This document shows, piece after piece, positions 19,225 through 28,283 of a stretch of DNA of 64,000 nt. Source of the DNA: an uncultured Methylophilaceae bacterium (GTDB lineage Bacteria; Pseudomonadota; Gammaproteobacteria; Burkholderiales; Methylophilaceae); contig CAILHX010000008.1 of NCBI GenBank assembly GCA_903834185.1, positions 32,160 through 96,159 of the forward strand, in the 5' to 3' direction. A model generated the notes under the pieces. The model searched no databases, was not told where the DNA came from, and saw only the letters and a program-made list of their open reading frames with translations. Numbering within the stretch: the stretch's first letter is position 1; the number at the start of each line of letters is the position of its first letter. The position numbers and the translations under genes were made by a program.

Positions 19225-20412
19225 ATGACAGACCTTAAAAAACGCGCTCTGGATTACCATGAGCTACCGAAACCCGGCAAACTATCGGTGGAGTCCTCCA
19301 AGCCGTGCACGACACAGGATGACTTATCCCTTGCCTACACCCCAGGCGTAGCCGAACCCGTGCGTGAGATCAACCGCGACCCGGCCAATGCCTATCGCTT
19401 TACCAATAAAGGCAATCTTGTCGCAGTGATTACCGATGGCACAGCAGTGCTGGGTTTGGGCAACATGGGGGCCCTGGCAAGCAAACCCGTGATGGAAGGC
19501 AAGGCGGTGCTATTTAAACGTTTCGCCGGAATCGACGTTTTTGATATTGAAATCACCGCTCCGACCATAGAAGCTTTCATTGAAACGGTAGTCAATATCT
19601 CTCCTACGTTCGGTGGGATCAATCTGGAAGATATCGCGGCACCGCATTGCTTCAGAATCGAAAAGGAATTACGGGAGCGACTGGATATTCCGGTATTTCA
19701 CGATGATCAGCACGGCACGGCAGTGATCGTCTGTGCTGCATTGCTGAATGCCCTCGAGCTGCAAGGAAAGCGACTTGAATCCGTGCGCATCGTTTTTCTG
19801 GGAGCGGGCGCAGCGGGATGTGCCTGCGCAAGACTGCTCAAAGTGATGGGTGCCAACGACATCACCATGGTCGATAAAACCGGTGTTCTGCATGATGGCA
19901 GAACAGACAAGGATGTACTCCCTGCCGATCTGTTGCGCAACACCACAGCACGCAGCTTAAGCGACGTGATGCCTGGCGCCGATGTTTTCATCGGTGTTTC
20001 TGCCGCCAATGCGCTGCCGCCCGAGCTGGTCAAAGCCATGGCCGATAAACCGGTGATCTTTGCTCTTGCCAACCCCGATCCCGAGATTCTTCCCTCGGTT
20101 GCCCATGCCATACGCGATGACATCATCATGGCTACTGGCCGTTCAGACTTTCCCAACCAGGTTAACAATGCTTTGTGCTTTCCTTATCTGTTCCGTGGCG
20201 CACTTGACGCAAAAGCCAAACAAATCACTGAAGCGATGCAGATCGCTGCAGCCAGAGCACTCGCAGAAATAGCGAGAGAACCGGTGCCGCAAGTGGTGCT
20301 GAATGCGTACAAGCTGAAGGAACTGCATTTCGGTAAGGAATATTTCATCCCCAAACCCTTTGACCCGCGCCTGCTGGAACGTGTAGCACCCGCCGTCGCC
20401 AATGCAGTCTAG
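19225..20412 (+). CDS. Malic enzyme, short form without phosphotransacetylase domain
   Basis: Oxidatively decarboxylates malate to pyruvate with NAD(P)+. The 395-aa product contains the malic N-terminal domain (SLAYTPGVAEP, the tyrosine motif, FGGINLEDI, the HDDQHGTA metal site) and the NAD-binding domain with VFLGAGAAGCA. It lacks the C-terminal PTA-like extension of MaeB/TME enzymes (about 750 aa). Its position between gntR and sdhC is where betaproteobacteria usually have malate dehydrogenase, as I recall. In this locus it would turn C4 acids into pyruvate. Cofactor preference cannot be assigned by eye. Confidence 0.93.
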   Translation: MTDLKKRALDYHELPKPGKLSVESSKPCTTQDDLSLAYTPGVAEPVREINRDPANAYRFTNKGNLVAVITDGTAVLGLGNMGALASKPVMEGKAVLFKRFAGIDVFDIEITAPTIEAFIETVVNISPTFGGINLEDIAAPHCFRIEKELRERLDIPVFHDDQHGTAVIVCAALLNALELQGKRLESVRIVFLGAGAAGCACARLLKVMGANDITMVDKTGVLHDGRTDKDVLPADLLRNTTARSLSDVMPGADVFIGVSAANALPPELVKAMADKPVIFALANPDPEILPSVAHAIRDDIIMATGRSDFPNQVNNALCFPYLFRGALDAKAKQITEAMQIAAARALAEIAREPVPQVVLNAYKLKELHFGKEYFIPKPFDPRLLERVAPAVANAV

Positions 20413-20429
20413 CGCAGGATCACCCGCAA

Positions 20430-20804
20430 ATGAAAAATGCCAGGCCGAAAAACCTTAATCTGCTCAGCATCCGACTGCCGCTGCCTGCTTTGGTATCCAT
20501 CCTGCATAGAGCCAGCGGGTTCCTGCTTTTTCTTGCGCTACCCTTTTTATTGCTCGCCCTGCAAAGTTCGCTAAAGTCGGCAATACAATTCCAGCATATC
20601 GCCGACCTGCTTTCCCAACCTGCTGCCAAATTAATGTTGGTGATTCTGGGCTGGGCAGCCATTCATCATCTTCTTGCCGGAATACGACACCTTTTGATGG
20701 ATATGCATTGGGCAATAACACTACCTAAGGCACGAACCTCTGCGCGTATGGTATTGCTGTCGAGCGCGATCCTGACTTTTCTCGTCGCGAGATGGTTATG
20801 GTAG
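20430..20804 (+). CDS. sdhC: Succinate dehydrogenase cytochrome b556 subunit
   Basis: One of two membrane anchors of complex II. The 124-aa protein has three hydrophobic helices (about 27-50, 68-90, 103-122). The motif LPALVSILHRASGFLLF near the N-terminus (SdhC signature HR.SG) and a histidine-rich segment IHHLLAGIRHLLMD supply the quinone/heme region. It starts 17 nt after the malic enzyme stop and overlaps sdhD by 13 nt. Confidence 0.94.
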   Translation: MKNARPKNLNLLSIRLPLPALVSILHRASGFLLFLALPFLLLALQSSLKSAIQFQHIADLLSQPAAKLMLVILGWAAIHHLLAGIRHLLMDMHWAITLPKARTSARMVLLSSAILTFLVARWLW

Positions 20805-21148
20805 ACAGGCTATTCAGCCGGAAGTATTCCGGCATGCGCCACTGGCTTTTGCAGCGCCTCACCGCGGTGCTCATGACCTTATATCTAATGCTTCTGGGCG
20901 CACTACTCTTTGCACAACATCCCACTCAATACACCGCCTGGAAAGCCCTGCTTAGTCCATTGTGGCTGCGTGGTGCGACCTTGTTGTTTTTGTTAAGCCT
21001 GTTTTTTCATGCCTGGTTAGGTGTGCGTGATATTTTTAACGATTATGTGCATCCACTTGTTTTAAGAAGCTTTTTACATGGCGCTGTTGCGATTACGCTT
21101 ATCGCATATTCAGTATGGTCAGTGAATATCTTATGGAGCGTGCGATAG
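20792..21148 (+). CDS. sdhD: Succinate dehydrogenase membrane anchor subunit
   Basis: The 118-aa second membrane anchor of complex II, with three transmembrane helices (about 26-46, 60-80, 92-112) and [17 protein letters not shown], the conserved region for heme and quinone binding. Two in-frame ATGs exist at the start (20792 and 20798); I cannot choose firmly between them. It overlaps the end of sdhC and precedes sdhA by 1 nt. Confidence 0.93.
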   Translation: MVMVDRLFSRKYSGMRHWLLQRLTAVLMTLYLMLLGALLFAQHPTQYTAWKALLSPLWLRGATLLFLLSLFFHAWLGVRDIFNDYVHPLVLRSFLHGAVAITLIAYSVWSVNILWSVR

Positions 21149-21149
21149 C

Positions 21150-22913
21150 ATGCCTATGGACACACTTCAATTCGATGCGGTAATCGTTGGTGGAGGTGGA
21201 GCCGGCCTGCGCGCAGCGCTACAACTTGCCGAGAGCGGGCAGACCGTCGCGGTGCTCTCCAAGGTATTCCCTACACGTTCGCATACCGTGGCAGCACAGG
21301 GAGGCATTGCCGCTGCATTGGGTAATGTTTCTGAAGATAACTGGCTGTGGCATATGTACGACACCATCAAAGGTTCGGACTTTCTGGGTGATCAGGATGC
21401 CATCGAATTCATGTGCCGCAATGCCGCCAAAGCGATCTATGAACTGGAGCATTTCGGCATGCCGTTTGATCGCCTGGAAAGCGGCAAAATCTTTCAGCGG
21501 CCTTTCGGCGGCATGACACAGGACTTCGGTGGAAAACCGATTTCGCGTACCTGTGCCGTTGCGGATAGAACAGGTCATGCCATGCTGCATACCTTGTACC
21601 AGCGTAACGTCAAATCCAACACCCGATTCTTTATCGAATGGCTGGCGCTGGATCTGGTGCGGGATGAAGCAGGCACCGTGCTTGGCGTGACGGCACTGGA
21701 AATTGAAACCGGCGAAGTTCGGTTATTCCAGGCTAAAACCACGATGCTGGCCACCGGCGGCGCAGCCCGCATATTCCAGGCCAGTACCAATGCATTCATC
21801 AATACCGGCGATGGGCTGGGGATGGCGGCAAGAGCCGGCATTCCATTACAGGACATGGAGTTCTGGCAATTCCACCCCACCGGCGTGTTGTATGCAGGTG
21901 TGTTGATTACCGAAGGCGTACGCGGCGAAGGCGGTTATCTGGTCAATAGCGAAGGCGAGCGTTTTATGGAACGCTACGCGCCCAAAGCCAAGGACCTTGC
22001 AAGCCGCGATGTGATCGCGCGCGCTGTCGCCACAGAAATAAGAGAGGGGCGCGGTGTTGGTGAGAACAAGGATGCGATATACCTGAAGATGGATCATTTA
22101 GGCGCAGATGTGATCAACACCCGCCTGCCGGGAATACGCGAGATCGCCGTGACTTTTGCCAATATCGACCCCTACCGCGAACCCATACCAGTGGTACCAA
22201 CAGCCCATTACATGATGGGCGGCATCCCCACCAATCTGAATGGTCAGGTCATCATCCCGGGACAGAACGGTGACGATGAAGTCATCGCAGGACTTTATGC
22301 CGTAGGCGAATGCGCTTGCGTTTCAGTTCACGGCGCCAACCGGCTGGGTTCCAACTCACTGCTGGATCTGGTGGTATTTGGACGAGCAGCGGGAGACAAG
22401 ATGGTCAGTGACATTCAATTGCAGCCTCACCACAAACCACTACCCGCGGACGCAGGAGAATTTACCCAGGCACGCCTGACCAGACTGGATCTGCAACGTA
22501 ACGGCGAATCGGTGAGCGAGGTCGGCAAAGCGATGCGTAACACCATGCAAACTCATTGCGGCGTATTCCGCTTCCCGGATCTTCTCGCACAAGGCGTTAC
22601 GGAAATCACCAAGGTCAGTCAGCGGCTCGCTCATACCGAGATCAAGGACAAAAGCAAAGTATTCAACACGGCGCGGGTCGAGGCGCTGGAACTGGACAAT
22701 CTGATGCAAGTCGCGTTGGCCACCATGACGGCTGCCCAGGCCCGCGAGGAAAGCCGCGGGGCGCACTGCCGCGAAGATTTTCCGGCACGTGACGACGAGC
22801 GCTGGCTGAAACATTCGCTGTATTTTTCCCGGGAAAATCAACTTGGCTATAAGCCTGTCCGGATGAAACCGCTTACCGTAGACAGTTTTCCTCTCAAAGC
22901 CAGAATCTATTGA
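21150..22913 (+). CDS. sdhA: Succinate dehydrogenase flavoprotein subunit
   Basis: Catalytic subunit oxidising succinate to fumarate at covalently bound FAD. The 587-aa protein has the [10 protein letters not shown] dinucleotide fold, the FAD-linking His in [11 protein letters not shown], substrate motifs in FHPTGV and [10 protein letters not shown], and the active-site Arg region. Length matches betaproteobacterial SdhA. It lies inside the operon malic enzyme-sdhCDAB-sdhE-citE-acs-fum. Confidence 0.98.
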   Translation: MPMDTLQFDAVIVGGGGAGLRAALQLAESGQTVAVLSKVFPTRSHTVAAQGGIAAALGNVSEDNWLWHMYDTIKGSDFLGDQDAIEFMCRNAAKAIYELEHFGMPFDRLESGKIFQRPFGGMTQDFGGKPISRTCAVADRTGHAMLHTLYQRNVKSNTRFFIEWLALDLVRDEAGTVLGVTALEIETGEVRLFQAKTTMLATGGAARIFQASTNAFINTGDGLGMAARAGIPLQDMEFWQFHPTGVLYAGVLITEGVRGEGGYLVNSEGERFMERYAPKAKDLASRDVIARAVATEIREGRGVGENKDAIYLKMDHLGADVINTRLPGIREIAVTFANIDPYREPIPVVPTAHYMMGGIPTNLNGQVIIPGQNGDDEVIAGLYAVGECACVSVHGANRLGSNSLLDLVVFGRAAGDKMVSDIQLQPHHKPLPADAGEFTQARLTRLDLQRNGESVSEVGKAMRNTMQTHCGVFRFPDLLAQGVTEITKVSQRLAHTEIKDKSKVFNTARVEALELDNLMQVALATMTAAQAREESRGAHCREDFPARDDERWLKHSLYFSRENQLGYKPVRMKPLTVDSFPLKARIY

Positions 22914-22932
22914 AGCAATAGGGATAAAAATC

Positions 22933-23673
22933 ATGCATTTTTCTATTTATCGCTACAACCCGGATATTGATTCTGCGCCTTATATGCAGAATTACGAGAT
23001 CGAGCTGGAGAGCAGCGACAAGATGTTGCTTGACGCCCTGGTGCGTATCAAGGAAGTGGATGACACTTTAAGCTTGCGTAAATCCTGCAGGGAAGGGGTA
23101 TGCGGCTCGGATGCCATGAACATCAATGGCAAAAACGGCCTGGCCTGCATTACCAAAATCTCCGATCTCACTCAGCCGGTGGTACTTCGCCCTTTGCCCG
23201 GATTACCGGTGATTCGAGACCTGGTGGTAGACATGACGCAGTTTTTCGAACACTACAACTCCATCAAACCTTATTTGATCAACAACGACCCGCTACCCGA
23301 AAAAGAGCGCCTGCAGTCTCCCGCAGACCGGGCTAAACTGGATGGGCTTTATGAGTGCGTGCTGTGCGGAGCCTGCACTACCTCTTGCCCTTCTTTCTGG
23401 TGGAATCCGGATAAATTCGTTGGCCCGGCCAGTCTGTTACAGGCCTACCGCTTTATCGCCGATAGCCGCGATCAGGCAACCGAAGAAAGACTGGATAACC
23501 TGGAAGACCCTTATCGCCTTTACCGCTGCCACAACATCATGAATTGTGCCGATGTATGTCCGAAAAAACTGAACCCGTCTTTGGCCATCAGCAACATCAA
23601 GGACATGAAACTCAACGATATAAAAAACAGAATATCCGACCGTACTGTATCGATAAAGGTACATTCAAAATGA
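22933..23673 (+). CDS. sdhB: Succinate dehydrogenase iron-sulfur subunit
   Basis: Carries electrons from SdhA to the membrane quinone site. The 246-aa protein has the 2Fe-2S motif SCREGVCGSDAM, the 4Fe-4S motif CVLCGACTTSCPSFWW and the 3Fe-4S motif CHNIMNCADVCPK. Its stop overlaps the sdhE start (ATGA). Confidence 0.98.
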   Translation: MHFSIYRYNPDIDSAPYMQNYEIELESSDKMLLDALVRIKEVDDTLSLRKSCREGVCGSDAMNINGKNGLACITKISDLTQPVVLRPLPGLPVIRDLVVDMTQFFEHYNSIKPYLINNDPLPEKERLQSPADRAKLDGLYECVLCGACTTSCPSFWWNPDKFVGPASLLQAYRFIADSRDQATEERLDNLEDPYRLYRCHNIMNCADVCPKKLNPSLAISNIKDMKLNDIKNRISDRTVSIKVHSK

Positions 23674-23939
23674 CTATAGAAACACAACGCATGCAATGGC
23701 GATGCCGCCGCGGATTGCTGGAACTTGATATCGTTCTTGAACGCTTTGTATCCCGCTGCTATGAACACCTGGCTGCAGAACAACTGCGCATATTCGATGA
23801 CTTGCTGAACTATACAGATAATGAACTACTGGATCTGATTATCAACCGCAGCCAAAGTCCGAACCGTGAAGTACAGGAACTCGTGCTATTGATGCGAAAT
23901 CCCCCGGTTGATTTTGCGCAGCAGGAGTCGATTACATGA
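23670..23939 (+). CDS. sdhE: SdhA flavinylation factor
   Basis: Small cytosolic factor (89 aa) that promotes covalent FAD attachment to SdhA. The signature RRGLLELD of the SdhE/YgfY family is seen as CRRGLLELDIVLERF near residues 12-26. The ATG at 23670 overlaps the sdhB stop by 4 nt, and its own stop overlaps the next CitE-family gene by 4 nt. A longer reading from 23544 would run through sdhB and is not credible. Confidence 0.92.
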   Translation: MTIETQRMQWRCRRGLLELDIVLERFVSRCYEHLAAEQLRIFDDLLNYTDNELLDLIINRSQSPNREVQELVLLMRNPPVDFAQQESIT

Positions 23940-25090
23940 CAGAAAACCGTTCCATCATCCATAAACAAAACGGCGATGCAGAATACTGCCGTGTATTCAA
24001 CTCCAGCATTCTGGGCGATGCCTGGCCAGGCATACAACTCTATTACCCACCGGTGAAGTACGCACCCTCGCTGGGCATATATGAGGATATAGAAGCCGCC
24101 TCGCTACGGATGAAAAAGCATGCGCACGCAACCAATGCGCATACTTTGATATTCGATCTGGAAGATGGCTGCCATCTGAAAGAGCTCAGCCGTACCCTGC
24201 TCAGGCAGGAATTACCTCACTTGCAACATAGAAAAGACGTCACGATTGCGTTGCGGGTGAATCCGTTCCGCACCGATGAATATGAACGTGACATCGAACT
24301 GATCAAGGATATGGCGGATTTCATTGATGTGGTAATGCTATCCAAGGCCGGGGAAGCCTACGGTGCGGCGGAAGTCCGCGACCTTTCCAACCTGCTTGTC
24401 GGCTGGAATAGCAAAATGACCATACAACCGATCATTGAGCATCCCAAATCGCTCAAGATCGCGCCTGATCTCATGCAGTACAACACGGTCAAGCATGTGG
24501 TGTTCGGTATCCATGACTTTTCCAAAGCCATGGGCATCCATATCACCCCTGAACACTGGCCGGAGGAGCTTAATTACTTTCTCAACCAGATCATGTTCGA
24601 AGCGCGTATCGCAGGTAAGGGCGTCATCGGCGGCGTGGAAACGCTGATCGGCTCCAGCAGCATGCCGGATAAATATGTCGAACCGCACGATGTGCGCCGC
24701 TGGCTGGATCTGCATGGTGAACATGAATCGCGCGTGGTTTATAAGCATGCCTGCCAGGAAGCGGCGATGGGCCTGACCGGCAAGCAGGTGATACACCCCA
24801 GCCATATTCATTTATGCAAAGTCGCCTATACGCCTTCGCCCACCGAGATCGCAGTAAAAGTACGCATCCTCAAGGCCGCGATCGAAGCAGATGCCTTACT
24901 CGGCGGTGCAATCAAATTCGAAGGCGAGATGCTGGATCCACCCATGTTCGGCAAGGCATTGCAAACCTTGCTGCGTGCGCATGCTTTACGCGCGCTGAGC
25001 GCAAGAGATGTGGAATTTGCCATGACCGTACTGCAATTGATGCCTACGCAAGTGATCCGTGAAAACTGGCCATACGGTTCCATCCTATAG
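23936..25090 (+). CDS. CitE/HpcH-family CoA-ester lyase, candidate citramalyl-CoA lyase
   Basis: A 384-aa member of the citrate-lyase-beta superfamily, longer than usual (about 290-330) with a distinctive N-terminus mentioning no signal peptide. Active-site parts are intact: TLIFDLEDGCHLKE, IALRVNP (Arg), the metal Glu in IQPIIEHPKSL and the Asp in VFGIHDFSKAMG; QVIHPSHI near the end is also typical. It is coupled by a 4-nt overlap to sdhE and followed 10 nt later by an acyl-CoA synthetase. I suggest cleavage of a CoA ester such as citramalyl-CoA to acetyl-CoA and pyruvate; lyase on malyl-CoA or a related ester is equally compatible with the sequence. Confidence 0.75.
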   Translation: MTENRSIIHKQNGDAEYCRVFNSSILGDAWPGIQLYYPPVKYAPSLGIYEDIEAASLRMKKHAHATNAHTLIFDLEDGCHLKELSRTLLRQELPHLQHRKDVTIALRVNPFRTDEYERDIELIKDMADFIDVVMLSKAGEAYGAAEVRDLSNLLVGWNSKMTIQPIIEHPKSLKIAPDLMQYNTVKHVVFGIHDFSKAMGIHITPEHWPEELNYFLNQIMFEARIAGKGVIGGVETLIGSSSMPDKYVEPHDVRRWLDLHGEHESRVVYKHACQEAAMGLTGKQVIHPSHIHLCKVAYTPSPTEIAVKVRILKAAIEADALLGGAIKFEGEMLDPPMFGKALQTLLRAHALRALSARDVEFAMTVLQLMPTQVIRENWPYGSIL

Positions 25091-25100
25091 GGAGATCATG

Positions 25101-26738
25101 ATGAATGCCCCACAACGTTTTGAGCCATTCGATCCATGGATATGGAATGTCCCGCAATATCTTAATATCGGCGTAGCCTGTACTGACGCCCACCTGAACA
25201 CACCTGTCGCGTCCGGCATTGCCATGATCGTGGAAGATGACACTTTAGGAACCGCCCAACTCTCCTTCGCGGAACTGGCCGACCGCACCAGCCGTTTTGC
25301 ACAGTTGCTCAGGCAGATGAACGTGGCTGTGGGCGATCGTGTATTGATCCGGCTGCCCAACTGCCTGGATTACCCGACCGCATTTCTGGGAGCGATGAAA
25401 CGAGGCGCAGTGTCGGTTCCCACTTCAACGCTACTCACTGCCGAAGAGGTGGCCTATCTGGCGAAAGACTCCGGCGCTTCGGTGCTGGTCACTGACAAAG
25501 CCGCATGGGCACAGTTGAAAAGCCAGTTGCAAGATGCCCCCAATCTGCGTCATGTACTGCTTTCCGGTAAGGGTGAGATTGCGCCAAGCCCGAACTTGAA
25601 TGTGCTTGACCTGGAAAATGCGTTAGCTGCGATCAGCGCATGGGAACCACCCCATCCCACATTAGCCAACGACCCCGCCTATCTGGTTTATACATCCGGC
25701 ACCACCGGCTATCCCAAGGGAGTATTGCACGCCCACCGCGCACTGATAGGCCGTACCCCTGCTTCGCGCTACTGGTTCGATTTTGCCAGGGAAGGCGACC
25801 GCATCATGCATTCCGGAAAATTCAACTGGACCTACGTGCTGGGATCAGGGCTGATGGATCCGCTATACCTGGGCAAAACAGTGATTGTGCACGAAGGCAA
25901 GAACGACGCACAAACCTGGCTGCAGCTTATCGCCAAACATCAAGCGACAATCTTCGTCGGCGTACCCACCATTTACCGTCAGATATTACAGAAGACGCAG
26001 ATGACAGCCAAGGATGTGCCTACCTTGCGTCACTGCATGAGTGCAGGCGAGCATTTATCTGACGAGGTGCTACAGCAATGGCACCAACGCTTCGGCATGG
26101 ACATCTATGAAGCCGTAGGGATGTCAGAATTCTCCTATTATTTAAGTCAGAGCAAAGCGCGTCCCATACGTCCTGGATCTGCAGGATTTCCGCAACCCGG
26201 TCATGGCATCAAGTTACTGGATCCGGAGTCCATGCAGGAAGTACCGGTTGGCACGGAAGGCATGATTTGTGTACCCGACGACGACCCCGGACTTTTTCTG
26301 GATTACTGGAACCTTCCGGAAGAGTCTGCGAAACTAAGGCACGATGGCTGGTTCTTCACCGGAGATTTTGCACGCTACGATACCGATGGATACATCTGGT
26401 TCCTGGGGCGCAAGGACGACATCATCAAAAGCTTTGGCTACCGCGTGTCGCCTTACGAGATTGAGCGTGTGCTCAAAACCCACCCTGCTGTAGCAGATTG
26501 CGCAGCGGTGGGAGAGGAGCTTGAAAAAGACAAGGTACTGGTGGTGGCCTATATCATCCTGCAACCTGACAGCAACGCAGTCGCTGACGATTTCATCGCA
26601 TTTGGCCGCGAACATCTTGCCGCCTACAAAGCACCGAAAACGGTATATCTGGCGACGGAATTCCCGCGTACCAAAAATGGTAAAATCCTGCGCAAAGACC
26701 TGAAACCGATCATGGCAACAGCGCGTTCCAATAGATAA
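25101..26738 (+). CDS. AMP-forming acyl-CoA synthetase (ACSM/benzoate-CoA ligase-like)
   Basis: Activates a carboxylic acid to its CoA thioester with ATP. The 545-aa protein shows A3 YTSGTTGYPKGVLHAHR, A5 AVGMSEFSYY, A7 GWFFTGDFARY, A8 GRKDDIIKSFGYRVSP and the C-terminal catalytic lysine in RTKNGKILRKDL. I start it at ATG 25101, with GGAG 6 nt upstream; an upstream ATG at 25059 lies inside the preceding gene. It is flanked by a CitE-family lyase and a class I fumarase, 2 nt before the latter. The context suggests a dicarboxylic or branched C5 acid such as citramalate or mesaconate, but the family prefers monocarboxylates, so specificity is unproven. Confidence 0.9.
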   Translation: MNAPQRFEPFDPWIWNVPQYLNIGVACTDAHLNTPVASGIAMIVEDDTLGTAQLSFAELADRTSRFAQLLRQMNVAVGDRVLIRLPNCLDYPTAFLGAMKRGAVSVPTSTLLTAEEVAYLAKDSGASVLVTDKAAWAQLKSQLQDAPNLRHVLLSGKGEIAPSPNLNVLDLENALAAISAWEPPHPTLANDPAYLVYTSGTTGYPKGVLHAHRALIGRTPASRYWFDFAREGDRIMHSGKFNWTYVLGSGLMDPLYLGKTVIVHEGKNDAQTWLQLIAKHQATIFVGVPTIYRQILQKTQMTAKDVPTLRHCMSAGEHLSDEVLQQWHQRFGMDIYEAVGMSEFSYYLSQSKARPIRPGSAGFPQPGHGIKLLDPESMQEVPVGTEGMICVPDDDPGLFLDYWNLPEESAKLRHDGWFFTGDFARYDTDGYIWFLGRKDDIIKSFGYRVSPYEIERVLKTHPAVADCAAVGEELEKDKVLVVAYIILQPDSNAVADDFIAFGREHLAAYKAPKTVYLATEFPRTKNGKILRKDLKPIMATARSNR

Positions 26739-26740
26739 TC

Positions 26741-28249
26741 ATGACCATTATTCGCGAACAGGATTTCGTGCAAAGCATCGCCGATGCTTTGCAGTTCATT
26801 TCCTACTATCACTCTGCCGATTTCATTGGTGCACTGGGTGAGGCTTATCAGCGTGAGCAGGCACCTGCTGCCAAAGACGCCATCGCCCAGATACTCACCA
26901 ATTCACGCATGTGCGCAGAAGGCCATCGTCCGATCTGTCAGGATACCGGCATCGTCGTTGCCTTTATCAAGGTAGGCATGGGGGTCCGCTGGGAAACAGA
27001 TAAAAGTCTGGAACAGATGGTGAACCTGGGCGTACATCAGGCTTATACCGATCCCGATAATACATTGCGTGCCTCCATCGTCGACGACCCTGCAGGCAGC
27101 CGTAAAAATACGCGTGACAACACCCCCGCCGTGGTACACGTGGAACTGGTGCCAGGGAATACAGTGGAGATCAGCATCGCGGCCAAAGGTGGCGGCTCGG
27201 AAAATAAAGCCAAATTCGTCATGCTCAATCCATCCGACAGCATCGTCGATTGGGTGCTGAAAACCGTGCCCGACATGGGCGCAGGCTGGTGCCCACCAGG
27301 CATGCTGGGCATAGGAATAGGTGGTACCGCAGAAAAAGCCATGGTACTCGCCAAGCAATCGCTGATGGCGCCGATAGACATACAGGAGCTGCGGCAACGA
27401 GGCGCGGCAAACAAGATCGAGGAGTTGCGGCTCGAACTTTACGACAAGGTGAACGCCCTGGGAATCGGCGCACAGGGACTGGGTGGATTGACCACGGTAC
27501 TGGATGTGAAGATACTCGATTACCCCACCCATTCGGCCTCGCTACCGGTCGCCATAATCCCCAATTGCGCGGCAACCCGCCACGTACATTTCGTACTGGA
27601 TGGCAATGGTGCCGCCACATTCGAGCGGCCTGACCTGAATCTATGGCCCAAAGTCGACTGGGTACCCAGCCCGCAGGCGAGACGGGTGAATCTCGATACC
27701 ATTACGCGTGAGCAGATCGCGGAATGGGAACCGGGTGAAGTACTGTTGCTCAGCGGAAAATTGCTTACCGGCCGTGACGCCGCGCACAAACGCATCGCAG
27801 ACTTATTGGCAAAAAGCGAGCCGTTACCGGTGGATTTCACCAACCGCTTCATTTATTACGTCGGCCCGGTTGATCCGGTGCGTGACGAAGTAGTCGGCCC
27901 CGCAGGGCCGACAACCGCCACGCGCATGGATAAATATACCGACATGATGCTGGCAAAAACCGGCTTGTTGGGCATGATAGGCAAGGCTGAACGCGGCGAG
28001 ACAGCGTTGCAAGCCATCCGCAAATACCGCTCCACCTACCTTATTGCGGTCGGCGGCGCGGCCTATCTGGTCGCCAAGGCGATCAAATCATCGCGCGTGC
28101 TGGCATTCGCCGACATGGGCATGGAAGCGATCTACGAATTCGAGATCAAGGATATGCCGGTGACTGTAGCGGTTGATACGCAGGGAAATTCAGTGCATCA
28201 GACCGGGCCGGAACTATGGCGTAAAAAGATTGCGATGATGCCTGTATAG
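26741..28249 (+). CDS. Class I (iron-sulfur) fumarate hydratase; possible mesaconase
   Basis: A 502-aa oxygen-sensitive class I fumarase with N-terminal alpha and C-terminal beta domains fused (FumA/FumB type). Cluster-ligand cysteines are in ICQDTG, MGAGWCPPG and IPNCAATRH, and GPTTATRMDKYTD marks the beta domain. It would hydrate fumarate made by SDH to malate, the malic enzyme substrate. Class I fumarases also include enzymes that hydrate mesaconate to (S)-citramalate, and this gene follows an acyl-CoA synthetase and a CitE-type lyase, so mesaconase activity deserves consideration. It is the last gene of the operon, 2 nt after the synthetase. Confidence 0.93.
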   Translation: MTIIREQDFVQSIADALQFISYYHSADFIGALGEAYQREQAPAAKDAIAQILTNSRMCAEGHRPICQDTGIVVAFIKVGMGVRWETDKSLEQMVNLGVHQAYTDPDNTLRASIVDDPAGSRKNTRDNTPAVVHVELVPGNTVEISIAAKGGGSENKAKFVMLNPSDSIVDWVLKTVPDMGAGWCPPGMLGIGIGGTAEKAMVLAKQSLMAPIDIQELRQRGAANKIEELRLELYDKVNALGIGAQGLGGLTTVLDVKILDYPTHSASLPVAIIPNCAATRHVHFVLDGNGAATFERPDLNLWPKVDWVPSPQARRVNLDTITREQIAEWEPGEVLLLSGKLLTGRDAAHKRIADLLAKSEPLPVDFTNRFIYYVGPVDPVRDEVVGPAGPTTATRMDKYTDMMLAKTGLLGMIGKAERGETALQAIRKYRSTYLIAVGGAAYLVAKAIKSSRVLAFADMGMEAIYEFEIKDMPVTVAVDTQGNSVHQTGPELWRKKIAMMPV

Positions 28250-28283
28250 AAAAGCAAGGCTTGTCACACGCTATAATTGAGGT

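Noticed and set aside
24338..24811. 157-codon frame antisense to the CitE-family gene
   Set aside because: Opposite strand of a motif-complete CitE protein; no independent signal.
26903..27532. Long open frame (209 codons) antisense to the class I fumarase gene
   Set aside because: It lies wholly opposite a well-supported gene, has no ribosome site and no recognisable motifs; it is a shadow frame.
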